Of a DNA stretch of 43,333 nucleotides, positions 21,562 through 29,972 are shown in pieces. The DNA comes from Cyanobacteria bacterium SZAS LIN-3 (GTDB taxonomy: Bacteria > Cyanobacteriota > Vampirovibrionia > Obscuribacterales > Obscuribacteraceae). The notes below the pieces were generated by a model. That model was not told where the DNA came from, did no database searches, and worked only from the letters and a program-made list of their open reading frames with translations. The position numbers were made by a program, and so were the translations under genes. How positions within the stretch are numbered: the first letter of the stretch is position 1; every line of letters starts with the position of its first letter. The stretch is taken from contig JAFEAV010000055.1 of the NCBI GenBank assembly GCA_018266215.1, forward strand, positions 1 to 43,333, given 5' to 3'.

Positions 21562-22527
21562 ATGTTCTTCAGTCGAACGACACTCACTAGCCCAACGGTG
21601 GCTTGTATCGACTCTCCCTGGCTAGTCTCTGCCAAAAGACGCCAATTGGCGCTCGACGCGCTGACAATTGTTTTGGTATATCTCCTGCTTTGTCCGCTCT
21701 GGGCAATGCCTGTCTATGAGCGCCTGCTGTTTTTCCCGGACAAGAATTTCAATCAGCAATTTGACCAGTTTGAATTCCAGCAGATTTTCGAGAAGTACGG
21801 CGCGCACAAAAAGGACGTGCAGTTTCGCTCGGCCGATGGCGCCTTGCTGAGTGGCTGGTATTTTTACCGCCCCGGGACAATGAAAGTTATTTTGGTCAGC
21901 CACGGCAATGCCGGCAATATCTCCAACCGACTGATTTTGGCCGACGCGCTTATTAATTGCCGGGCCTCAGTTTTTCTCTACGATTACCAGGGCTATGGAC
22001 TCAGCCAGGGATCGCCCTCTCTTGCTAATATCTGTGCCGATGGCCTGGCCGCCTTCGATTACTTAATGTCCATTGAAAGGTTCAAACCGCGCGACATTAT
22101 CGTTTACGGAGAGTCAATTGGCACTGGGGTAGCCTGTAACACAAGCCGCGAGCGTCAAGCTGGCGGCATTGTTTTGCAATCTGGCTTTCCCTCTTTACTC
22201 TATGCTGCCCATGATCGCCTGTGGTTTACCTGGCTTTACCCCGATCAGTGGTTTCGCGACCTGGACAATCTTGGCGCTATGAAAAAACAACATGCACCAC
22301 TGCTGGTGATACACGGAAAAGACGACGCCGTTTTTCCAGCGCGCTATGCCGGAGTTATTGCCGACAAGGCGAGCACACCACGACAACTATTATTGATCGA
22401 CAACATGGGCCACACCCTTGACGATCCCACTAATGGTCAATTTCTCCAAGCAGTGACAAAGTTTGTGGATGAGCTGCCAGCCGATGCGTTGCAACAGAGT
22501 GCCCGCCCCGGGAGGAATAAATTGTGA
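21562..22527 (+). CDS. Alpha/beta hydrolase with N-terminal membrane segment (BEM46/ABHD13-like)
   Basis: 321 aa. One N-terminal membrane segment lies near residues 30-52 (ALDALTIVLVYLLLCPLWAM). The hydrolase fold follows: oxyanion region SHGNAGNISNR, nucleophile elbow YGESIGTGVA (Ser in GESIG), VIHGKDDAVFP for the acid, and NMGHTLDD for the catalytic His. The substrate is unknown; membrane-tethered members act on lipids or acyl groups. In the leader, a hairpin GGAGGT (21532-21537) with ACCTCC could mask the ribosome-site region. The next gene overlaps by 4 bases. Confidence 0.8.
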   Translation: MFFSRTTLTSPTVACIDSPWLVSAKRRQLALDALTIVLVYLLLCPLWAMPVYERLLFFPDKNFNQQFDQFEFQQIFEKYGAHKKDVQFRSADGALLSGWYFYRPGTMKVILVSHGNAGNISNRLILADALINCRASVFLYDYQGYGLSQGSPSLANICADGLAAFDYLMSIERFKPRDIIVYGESIGTGVACNTSRERQAGGIVLQSGFPSLLYAAHDRLWFTWLYPDQWFRDLDNLGAMKKQHAPLLVIHGKDDAVFPARYAGVIADKASTPRQLLLIDNMGHTLDDPTNGQFLQAVTKFVDELPADALQQSARPGRNKL

Positions 22528-22865
22528 CCGACCTCGACAAGAACAATGAGACCAGCTGTGATCAGTCCTTTGTCGCATTCCTGTTATCAATGGACGGCAA
22601 GCGGCTCGGTGTGCTCTCCTTCAATCTAGGCGGCCTTGCCTGGATTGGGCTAAATCTAACTCTGGGTAAAAATCTACTGCCTTTCTATCAGCCGTGCGCC
22701 TATCTCAGCCCCGGCAGCTTCAGTCTTGTCTTCGCCCCGCTCCTGATACTGGCGTTAGCGCTGGCTTGCCTGGCTATCAAAAGAGGAAGCCTGTTGCCAG
22801 CAGCCCTGACGCTCACTTTCGGATGGAGCCTAATCGCCAGCCTGATCAGAGAGTTCGGCTCATAG
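22524..22865 (+). CDS. Small membrane protein coupled to the hydrolase
   Basis: 113 aa starting with GTG 22524, which overlaps the hydrolase stop (GTGA), with ribosome site GGGAGGAATAAATT. Three hydrophobic segments: around 31-47 (LGGLAWIGLNLTLGKNL), 66-84 (FSLVFAPLLILALALACLA) and 91-108. No family recognised. Translational coupling suggests a shared role at the membrane with the hydrolase. Confidence 0.65.
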   Translation: MTDLDKNNETSCDQSFVAFLLSMDGKRLGVLSFNLGGLAWIGLNLTLGKNLLPFYQPCAYLSPGSFSLVFAPLLILALALACLAIKRGSLLPAALTLTFGWSLIASLIREFGS

Positions 22866-23009
22866 CTCGGTCTCGCTCAATTCAAGGCTGCATTTCGTGA
22901 ATGGTTTGAACGTATTGCAGGCCAACCGATATGACCTCCTGCATCGGAGCGCCCAAGCTCTTGCTCCCGGCTTCCAAGCTTAAGCCGGCAGCTCATATCA
23001 CTGGCCACT

Positions 23010-23228
23010 ATGGAAGCAACCCAAGAAAGCGAAACGATATTGATTCAATATCCATATCACCTCCAAACGTTATCTGCTCAATTGAAACGGGCTATTTTTA
23101 GTTCAAAACCGAATAGTGATGGCATATACAACTGCCGTTATCGGGCAAGGCTCTATGGGCCACGATGCTGGCAACCGAACCGCTATCCAGAGGGAGCCTA
23201 CCAAGCCACTTTAAAACAGCTAAAATAA
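23010..23228 (+). CDS. Uncertain small ORF
   Basis: 72 codons from ATG 23010, no clear ribosome site. The C-terminal half (YNCRYRARLYGPRCWQPNRY) has a plausible amino-acid composition but no family match that I recognise. It is the only candidate gene in the otherwise empty stretch 22866-23280. Confidence 0.3.
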   Translation: MEATQESETILIQYPYHLQTLSAQLKRAIFSSKPNSDGIYNCRYRARLYGPRCWQPNRYPEGAYQATLKQLK

Positions 23229-23274
23229 ATCCCAAAAGATATTCCGGGGTACTTCCATTCATGTCGGACCCGGC

Positions 23275-23497
23275 TATAATTGAATGCATACCCGGTGAGC
23301 GCTTACGCAAGATGTTGAGCACTTTGAGCCGAGGGGCAAAGCGGAAACACCAGATCGACGTCGATCAGAAACGGTAGCTAGCAGCCCGATCCCCGTGAAG
23401 GACTGACTGAAGCGGAGATAAATACTGAGCCCACCGCAATGGGCAGTCAGGTAGTAGCTTAAATGCCGCCGCAGATTTATCTGGGCGGCATTTTTGT
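23275..23497 (+). ncRNA. Candidate small RNA with promoter and strong terminator
   Basis: TATAAT at 23275-23280 (weak -35 CTTCCA at 23252-23257, 17-base spacer) and a strong terminator at 23461-23497 bracket about 210 bases. Inside, CTGACTG (23403-23409) pairs with CAGTCAG (23444-23450), and GCCCA (23429-23433) with TGGGC (23440-23444), just before the terminator. A 38-codon ORF (23262-23378) overlaps but has no ribosome site. It does not match 6S, tmRNA, RNase P or SRP RNA as I know them. Confidence 0.45.
23461..23497 (+). terminator. Strong Rho-independent terminator
   Basis: AAATGCCGCC (23461-23470) pairs with GGCGGCATTT (23484-23493), extended by CAGAT/ATCTG around a TT loop, and followed by T-rich sequence (TTTTTGTT). 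Confidence 0.85.
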
Positions 23498-23648
23498 TGC
23501 CGGCAATTATTCGCCAGCCAATGCCAAAAGCAAGATCAGGGGCTTCACCAAAATGAAATGCCCCTGACCATGCGTCTTGTATATAGACGTCACACCATGC
23601 TTGATTGTGCTTTTGCCCAGAGGCTAATTTTCTGGGCCTTATAGTTTC

Positions 23649-23864
23649 TTATGAACTCTGGCTGTTGTCAGCGATAAACTGATCGAGGTCAGAGCGTTTG
23701 TATTTGATCAATTTCCCGATTTTAATAAACGGTAGGTTATAACGTTTCGTGCATTTCCAAATGGCGAGCGTTTGTTTTGCCACACCAAGATAAGCGGCTG
23801 CTTCCGCACGGCTCAAAAGTTCGGAGTGCACAGAGGCAGCCCCAAAGCCAATTTCTTGTTTCAT
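23649..23864 (-). CDS. Excisionase/AlpA-like helix-turn-helix protein
   Basis: 71 aa from ATG 23864 with AAAGGT upstream; the longer in-frame start at 23972 is unsupported. The core LLSRAEAAAYLGVAKQTLAI, then W-x-LPFIKIGKLIKYKRSDL and DQFI, is the MerR-like excisionase (HTH_17) fold used by small Xis and AlpA proteins. These bend DNA at attachment sites or regulate integrases. No integrase gene lies nearby, so it may be a regulator or a remnant. A perfect GATCG-TTTTT-CGATC repeat lies upstream at 24002-24016. Confidence 0.75.
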   Translation of the reverse strand: MKQEIGFGAASVHSELLSRAEAAAYLGVAKQTLAIWKCTKRYNLPFIKIGKLIKYKRSDLDQFIADNSQSS

Positions 23865-24343
23865 TTGCTGTACCTTTTTAGATTTTCGATTTTTGCTCCG
23901 CATCACTGGCCCGCTTGTATCGGCCGAAAGAGTACGGAGTGTAACGAGGATCTTGAGGAGCTGTTTTTGCAACCAACAGCTGAAAGATTATTGAGAAGAA
24001 GGATCGTTTTTCGATCGTTACGGGAGCTGGCTAATATTTCCGCAGCTAACCTGGTCGTTTCTAGATGACAATCTCATTATATCAACAGGACCCATTCCTC
24101 GGAAACGGGAAATTTGACCGTTTGGCATTAGGGTAAACACTACTCCATTGCCACCAAGAGAAAACGGTAGGCCAGGCACAAGAAAAACACACGGCAGCCG
24201 AACGGCACCCGAACGGCACCCGCTCGGCCCCAATCTTGTCGAAATCTCCAGAGGAATTGTCATTCCAAGTGGACACGGTGAGGCAATCCTAGTACGATTC
24301 CTATCGATAGATCTGACGTTTAAGATAAGGGCCACCGACGGAT
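23865..24343. other. Divergent intergenic region between excisionase-like gene and nuclease gene
   Basis: About 480 bases without a supported gene. It holds the inverted repeat GATCG-TTTTT-CGATC (24002-24016) and an 11-base unit (CGAACGGCACC) repeated in tandem around 24199-24220, either of which could be an operator. ORFs here on the minus strand (24018-24335) lack ribosome sites. Confidence 0.45.
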
Positions 24344-27300
24344 ATGGATCCCATTGCGAAAGAACTCAGTAATCCATTCTCGACCGGTGGTGGCGGGTTT
24401 CAGTTTGAGACACATGTCCAAGCATCTTTTGTCATCTTGATGCTTGTGGATGGTTTCGTACCCGGTTTGCCAACTGTACCAATAAAGAAAATCAAGTTTC
24501 AAGGAAAGATCGATGGTTTCCAAACAGACGACCTGATCGTCTTCATGGAAAAGCCTGATGGACATTACCAGCAAAAACTATTGGGACAAATTAAGCACTC
24601 AGTTGCCTTCACAGCAAGTGACTCAAACTTTCGTGACGTCATTATGGCTGCTTGGCGAGACTACAGCAACAGCAGCTTGTTTACAAAGAAGCAGGATGCA
24701 ATAGCAGTTATTACTGGCCCTCTAAGCGCGGCAGATATAGAGGGCGCTCGCTGGATTCTTGAATGGGCAAGAAGTTGTGAAACTGCCCAGGAATTTATTC
24801 GCAATGTTGAAACAGCAATTTTTAGTAGCCAGCTCAAGAATGAGAAACTTGCAGCCTTCAGGGGACAGCTTGCAAAAGCCAACAATAACATTGAGCTGAG
24901 TGACGACCAACTCTTCGAATTCCTGCGACACTTCCACATATTGAGTTACGACTTAGACATCAAATCAGGAGTCGCCCTTTCACTGCTACACTCATTGATT
25001 ACTCAATATACTGTGGATAACGTGCGGGCTATCTGGGCGCTGGTAGTCGATGAAGTTCAAACTGCGAATAAAAATGCAGGAACTCTCACGAAAGACAATT
25101 TACCGCACGAGCTACGCGAAGCGTTTCAGCGCCAGCGTTATGCAACTATTCCAGCGAGTTACGCACCTACAGTGCCAGAAAGAGTGGATTTTAATCAGTT
25201 TTCCCACGCCTCTACCATTGCGGTCGCTAATCTGATTGGAAGCTGGGACGAAAAGCGCAGTGCGGACTGCAACGCGATTGGTCTACTAACTGGCGATGAT
25301 TTTTCTAAATGGATTGTGGGGCTCCAAGAAGTGCTCCAGACCCCTAACAACCCTTTAAGATTGCGGGATGGGGAATGGCATGTAGCTGACCGTCCGAAAG
25401 TATGGCAGTCTCTTGGTCAAAGAATCTTTGACAGGTCACTGGACGCATTTAGGCTATGCGTTCGTTCTGTGTTAAGTGAGCGCGATCCCAAATTTGAACT
25501 TCCATCTAACGAAAGATTCGGAGCAGCTATTCGAGGCAAAGAACTCTCGTTCTCTCGTGCCATCCGAAAAGGATTAGCCGAAACCCTTGCGCTCATGGGA
25601 GCAAATCCAAACGCGTTGAGTAATTGCTCGGATGGAAAAGTTCGAACTGTTGCAATCTTGTCAGTTCGGGAGCTTTTGCTAGATGCCGACTGGGTTACAT
25701 GGGGTAGCCTAAACCCTCTACTGCCACTACTTGCAGAGGCAGCACCAGAAGAATTTATGAAGATTGTTGAAAATGCTCTAGATAAGAGCACGTGTCCTTT
25801 CGACTTGCTGTTTCTTCAAGAAGGCGATGGAATTCTTGGGGACAATTATTTGACGGGTTTGCTTTGGGCATTAGAGTCCCTTGCATGGGACGAAAAATAT
25901 CTCGTAGCAGCTTGTGTTCTGTTGAGTTCACTCGCTGCAAAAGATCCGGGCGGCCATTCCGGGAATAGGCCATTCAATTCATTGGTTACAATTTTGCTTC
26001 CCTGGCTCCCGCAAACTGACGCACCATTCGAAAAGAGAATCGTGGCCATACAGACGATCGCAAAGGAAGAGCCAGAAATAGCTTGGAAGCTGCTAATGAG
26101 TCTGCTACCAAAGCAACAGCAAATGTCTATGCGATCGCATAGACCTATCTTCAGAACGCGTGCGTCAAGCTCTCCTGAAAGAGAAGTTACACAGAGCGAG
26201 TATTGGAAACAAATAAATTTCTACTCGAACATGGTGATGGAGCTGGCAAATGGAGACGTTGAAAAACTCATTGAAATTGCAGAAATACTGCACCGTTTGC
26301 CGTTCGAAAATGTTGCGGTTTTCGCGAATAAACTAGCTTTGATCAAACCCACATCTGTCCAGGCGGCTTCTGCTGCCGACTTATGGAAAGCTTTGAAAAG
26401 GTATATTTCAAAACATACGCAGTTGACGGAACAGCAGTCAACACAGTTACCGGAAGTGATTGCATCTTTAGAGGTAGTTGCTAATTCCCTCGCACCAAAG
26501 AACCCAGCTCAGCAATATCAACAACTCTTTGGTCACAACGACCCAGAATTTTACAGTCACTCTGGCGAAAGCTGGGAAGAAAAGGGTAAGAAGCAGGGGA
26601 CAAGGCGTCAACAGGCAATTCGAGAGATCCTCGCATATGGCGGTTTAACCGCAGTTGTCGAATTCGTAGACTTAGCAGATGAAGCACTCATCGTAGGCGA
26701 TACTCTTGGTCGCCTTGCCGACGACCAAATGGACATTCACTTTCTTCCAGTGGCACTAACCTCAGACAACCGCCGTATGCAGCAATTTCTGTTTGGTTAC
26801 GTAAGAGCTCGCTTCCACAGAGAAGGTTGGAAATGGGTGAAGCAATTATCGATTGCCAATTGGTCGCGAACGGAGATTGGAAAGTTTTTTTCGCTTCTTC
26901 CATTCCGATCTGATATTTGGGAAGAAGTCTCTGAGTCACTCGGCAATTCTGATGAGGAGTATTGGCTACAAGTAAATCCCAATCCTTTTGAAGCGAGTGA
27001 TGGACTGGATTTCGCCGTATGCAAACTCATTGACAATGGCAGACCGGCTCTGGCCATAGCGTGTTTAAATCGAGCTATACATGACAAACAACCTCTCAAT
27101 GTGCGGGAGGCGGAACGAGCATTGTTAGGGCTGCTCGATAGTGGCGAGTTGAGCAAGGCGGCCGATAAATACGATGTACTGGCTGTTATTAAGGCATTAC
27201 AGGAGGATCCATCTGCCGATTCAAAGGTCGTCGGAAAATTAGAGTGGCAGTTTTTGCAACTACTTGACCGTGATCTTGGGATGGCGCCCAAATTGTTAGA

Positions 27301-27883
27301 GCAGCGACTTGCGTCTGATCCAGCGTTTTTTTGCGAAGTGATCAGATCGGTTTATCGCTCAGAGAATCAGCCAAAGGAATCTAGGATCGATCCGACTCCA
27401 CAAGAGCAGGTGATCGCAAAGAATGCTTACACCTTGCTGCACGATTGGCAAACTCCACCTGGCCTAAATAGCGACGGGAGCTTTTCACCAGAAGCCTTTA
27501 GACATTGGTTGGCAAAGACTCGGGAAATAGCTGCTGACTCGGGACACCTAAGCGTTGCTCTCACGCATGTAGGCTGCGTTTTGTATTATAGTCCCAAAGA
27601 CCCGAACGGATTATGGATTGATCGGTCAATTGCGGAAGCCCTGAATGATAAGACTGCCGACAAGCTTCGGACGGGCTTCGTTCAGCAGATTTTCAACTCA
27701 CGGGGAGTTCATTGGGTTGATCCAAGCGGTCAGCAAGAAAGAGAGTTGTCCGAACAATATCAAGGCAAAGCCGAGGACGTTGAGAATGCTGGCTACCAAA
27801 GGCTTGCGACATCCCTACGTGCGCTCGCTGAGTCCTATGCAAGAGAAGCAGAGCAAGTTATGAAGCAGGCTGAAGCGGAATAG
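24344..27883 (+). CDS. Large putative defence nuclease: N-terminal PD-(D/E)XK domain with helical-repeat body
   Basis: 1179 aa. The N-terminus NPFSTGGGGFQFETHVQAS with Glu22, then TDDLIVF with Asp62/63, then LGQIKHS with the Gln82-x-Lys84 pair, gives the E / D / QxK signature of Mrr- or Cap4-type PD-(D/E)XK nucleases that begin anti-phage effectors. I scanned for a P-loop (GxxxxGKS/T) and saw none, so this does not look like a STAND/Avs NTPase. The remaining ~1000 residues appear almost wholly alpha-helical, perhaps a HEAT-like sensor solenoid. It ends with a Glu/Lys-rich coiled tail. It stands alone, convergent with a Gabija-like pair, in a defence island. The ribosome site is weak. Exact family not recognised. 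Confidence 0.7.
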   Translation: MDPIAKELSNPFSTGGGGFQFETHVQASFVILMLVDGFVPGLPTVPIKKIKFQGKIDGFQTDDLIVFMEKPDGHYQQKLLGQIKHSVAFTASDSNFRDVIMAAWRDYSNSSLFTKKQDAIAVITGPLSAADIEGARWILEWARSCETAQEFIRNVETAIFSSQLKNEKLAAFRGQLAKANNNIELSDDQLFEFLRHFHILSYDLDIKSGVALSLLHSLITQYTVDNVRAIWALVVDEVQTANKNAGTLTKDNLPHELREAFQRQRYATIPASYAPTVPERVDFNQFSHASTIAVANLIGSWDEKRSADCNAIGLLTGDDFSKWIVGLQEVLQTPNNPLRLRDGEWHVADRPKVWQSLGQRIFDRSLDAFRLCVRSVLSERDPKFELPSNERFGAAIRGKELSFSRAIRKGLAETLALMGANPNALSNCSDGKVRTVAILSVRELLLDADWVTWGSLNPLLPLLAEAAPEEFMKIVENALDKSTCPFDLLFLQEGDGILGDNYLTGLLWALESLAWDEKYLVAACVLLSSLAAKDPGGHSGNRPFNSLVTILLPWLPQTDAPFEKRIVAIQTIAKEEPEIAWKLLMSLLPKQQQMSMRSHRPIFRTRASSSPEREVTQSEYWKQINFYSNMVMELANGDVEKLIEIAEILHRLPFENVAVFANKLALIKPTSVQAASAADLWKALKRYISKHTQLTEQQSTQLPEVIASLEVVANSLAPKNPAQQYQQLFGHNDPEFYSHSGESWEEKGKKQGTRRQQAIREILAYGGLTAVVEFVDLADEALIVGDTLGRLADDQMDIHFLPVALTSDNRRMQQFLFGYVRARFHREGWKWVKQLSIANWSRTEIGKFFSLLPFRSDIWEEVSESLGNSDEEYWLQVNPNPFEASDGLDFAVCKLIDNGRPALAIACLNRAIHDKQPLNVREAERALLGLLDSGELSKAADKYDVLAVIKALQEDPSADSKVVGKLEWQFLQLLDRDLGMAPKLLEQRLASDPAFFCEVIRSVYRSENQPKESRIDPTPQEQVIAKNAYTLLHDWQTPPGLNSDGSFSPEAFRHWLAKTREIAADSGHLSVALTHVGCVLYYSPKDPNGLWIDRSIAEALNDKTADKLRTGFVQQIFNSRGVHWVDPSGQQERELSEQYQGKAEDVENAGYQRLATSLRALAESYAREAEQVMKQAEAE

Positions 27884-28055
27884 CTTTGAAGACGATAACT
27901 GGAATGATGGGGAAACGTAATCGGCTCCCGTTTGGGTTGGCTTATCTGCATCGTTGTTATCCGAGGGTCAAAATGGTCTCTGCAATACAGTTCAGGTCTT
28001 GCGACAAACAGGTAGTGGTAAATATCTCAAATTAACTTTCAAGCAATGAAAGTCG

Positions 28056-29972
28056 CTACAGACGCTCCAGCTCTGCTTCTTCAAACCACCCGTCACGGAC
28101 AGCTGCTAACGCTAAAGCGTCTGGATTATCAGTATAAGCGACAAGCGCCAAACTTTTCTTAGCGCGAGTGCACGTCACATAAAGGAGGCGTCTGGTGCGG
28201 TCTATTCCGGTCTCTGCACCCTCTAATTGATTCTTACTATCCTGTTCAGACAGTGGCTTGGCTCCAAATAGCTTTTCGTAAGAAAATAAGTGGCCTTTTG
28301 CCTCGCCATCATCGAGAACAATCAGGACACGATCAAACTCAAGGCCCTTTACACCTTGGTGGGTTCCGTAGGGACCCATCTCCCCGATATATTCAACAAA
28401 TGGTTTTGTTTGTTTATAGGGAGTTTCGAGAAAAGCGCGCCAGGCCTGCAAGCTGGAAGGCGAAGTCTCTGCTTCTTCCTCTGGCACATCTGAGAAATCT
28501 ACGTCTTGGGGCTCGGAGCTTGGCCTCTGGGGTTCGGCGCCCGACCCGTCAGCCACAAAGGCCCGAAGCCCGGAAGGAACTTCGAATAATCCATGCGCAG
28601 CGACACATTTGAGAACATCCAAAAAGGTAGTAGATTGATTATCGACATCCAGCGCTACAAGCGCGTCCACCGCTTCTCGCGCCGCGCGAAGAGGATCAGC
28701 ATTGGTCAAGGCTTCTTTTCTTAGCAATGGAGAATGTTTACGGAGTTGGGCCATTACTCCAAACTTGTTTCCATCGGACGCTGCTCCGAGGAGGGGCGCT
28801 ACTTTTTCTGTGAAAAAACGCAAGCCGGAGAGATCGCCCTTTCTCGCACCAGTTGAAAGACGCGAGTCCTGGTCAAGAGCTTCAAACATAGGAAGAAAAC
28901 CACAGCGTGAAGCAGCCATGTGATGCTCAAGTGTCAAAGTTTTGATCATAGCCTGGTTCAGCCACTCGGGATCGCTGCATATTTCCGCCATTCTGACGCA
29001 AACACTTTCTTCCACTTTCGGCTTATCAATTGCATTTGCTCTCACGATAAAAAGTCTTACAATGCCTACCGCACTATCTTCACGTGCTAGCTGGCGTTTT
29101 CCATCAACAGCTGCCCTTAGTGAATTTCCTAACTGCACGACACGTTTGGGACAACGATGATTCATGCGTTTACTCGGTGTTGCCCATCCTTCCGGAATAT
29201 CGAGACCCAGGTCCGGTTTGCCATCTGCATAAATCCGCTGCATTGTGTCGCCAAAAAGGCCTAGCGCAAACTTTCCCTTGTTTGCAGCTGCTAGGGCGAA
29301 TAACGAGTCCATAAGAAGTCGATTTGTATCCTGACTTTCGTCAATGAGAAGGAAAGGGAATTTATTGACAAGCACTGCCTGCATCGATGGCTTCGTGATT
29401 ATAAGACTAGCTGTGATTTTGAGGACTTCGGCATGAGATAACGAATCACTGCCGAAATTGTCACCATTTGGGTTATACGTAAAGCGGCGCGGGATACTCA
29501 ACCATTCGAGTCGCTTGGTGGTCGAAGATATGGCTCGTTCACGATCTTGCGCCGCCTTGCTCCCAGCACGGCCTTTAGATTGCTTCTCCCGAAGTTCGGC
29601 AAGATCCTTCGGAAGATTTTCGAGGAGCCAAGCTTGAATGTCGGAACTATGTCTTTCGATAACATACCAGCAAAAACTGTGAATTGTTGAGATAGGGAAA
29701 AGTGAGTCGTGACCTACGCGCGAAGCGATTTCATCAGCAGCGGCATTCGTGTAAGTAATCACCGCAATCCTTCTACCGGAGCGGCGAAAGTCAGCTCCAT
29801 AGCGGTCTCGAAATTCGTCGAGGGCATTCTTCAGCGAGCGTGTCTTTCCAGAACCGGCGCCAGCGTATAGAAAGAAACTCTTCGGCTGATTCGGATCCAA
29901 ACAGGCATGAATTTCAAGATCTACGTTTTCATCGGTGTCAGGCGCACCGAGCTCTGCCGCTTCTAATGTCAT
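28056..29972 (-). CDS. UvrD/Rep-like helicase of a Gabija-type pair (GajB-like)
   Basis: 638 aa with superfamily 1A motifs: Walker A AGAGSGKT (37-44), TYTNAAADEI motif Ia, DESQD (211-215, Walker B), GDTMQRIYADG motif III, THQGVKGLEFDRVLIV (537-552, motif V) and RRLLYVTCTRAKK (594-606, motif VI). It is longer than typical GajB (about 500 aa), with a linker rich in Ser/Pro/Glu around 470-510. It overlaps the OLD-type nuclease gene by 4 bases (ATGA). In Gabija, the helicase activates or works with the nuclease complex against phage DNA. Pairing with the upstream gene makes this assignment fairly firm. Confidence 0.8.
   Translation of the reverse strand: MTLEAAELGAPDTDENVDLEIHACLDPNQPKSFFLYAGAGSGKTRSLKNALDEFRDRYGADFRRSGRRIAVITYTNAAADEIASRVGHDSLFPISTIHSFCWYVIERHSSDIQAWLLENLPKDLAELREKQSKGRAGSKAAQDRERAISSTTKRLEWLSIPRRFTYNPNGDNFGSDSLSHAEVLKITASLIITKPSMQAVLVNKFPFLLIDESQDTNRLLMDSLFALAAANKGKFALGLFGDTMQRIYADGKPDLGLDIPEGWATPSKRMNHRCPKRVVQLGNSLRAAVDGKRQLAREDSAVGIVRLFIVRANAIDKPKVEESVCVRMAEICSDPEWLNQAMIKTLTLEHHMAASRCGFLPMFEALDQDSRLSTGARKGDLSGLRFFTEKVAPLLGAASDGNKFGVMAQLRKHSPLLRKEALTNADPLRAAREAVDALVALDVDNQSTTFLDVLKCVAAHGLFEVPSGLRAFVADGSGAEPQRPSSEPQDVDFSDVPEEEAETSPSSLQAWRAFLETPYKQTKPFVEYIGEMGPYGTHQGVKGLEFDRVLIVLDDGEAKGHLFSYEKLFGAKPLSEQDSKNQLEGAETGIDRTRRLLYVTCTRAKKSLALVAYTDNPDALALAAVRDGWFEEAELERL

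Noticed and set aside
24018..24335. 105-codon minus-strand ORF in the intergenic region before the large nuclease
   Set aside because: No ribosome site; overlaps tandem repeats and the probable promoter region.
24344..27883. Calling the large nuclease an Avs/STAND protein
   Set aside because: No Walker A or Walker B could be found in the translated sequence.
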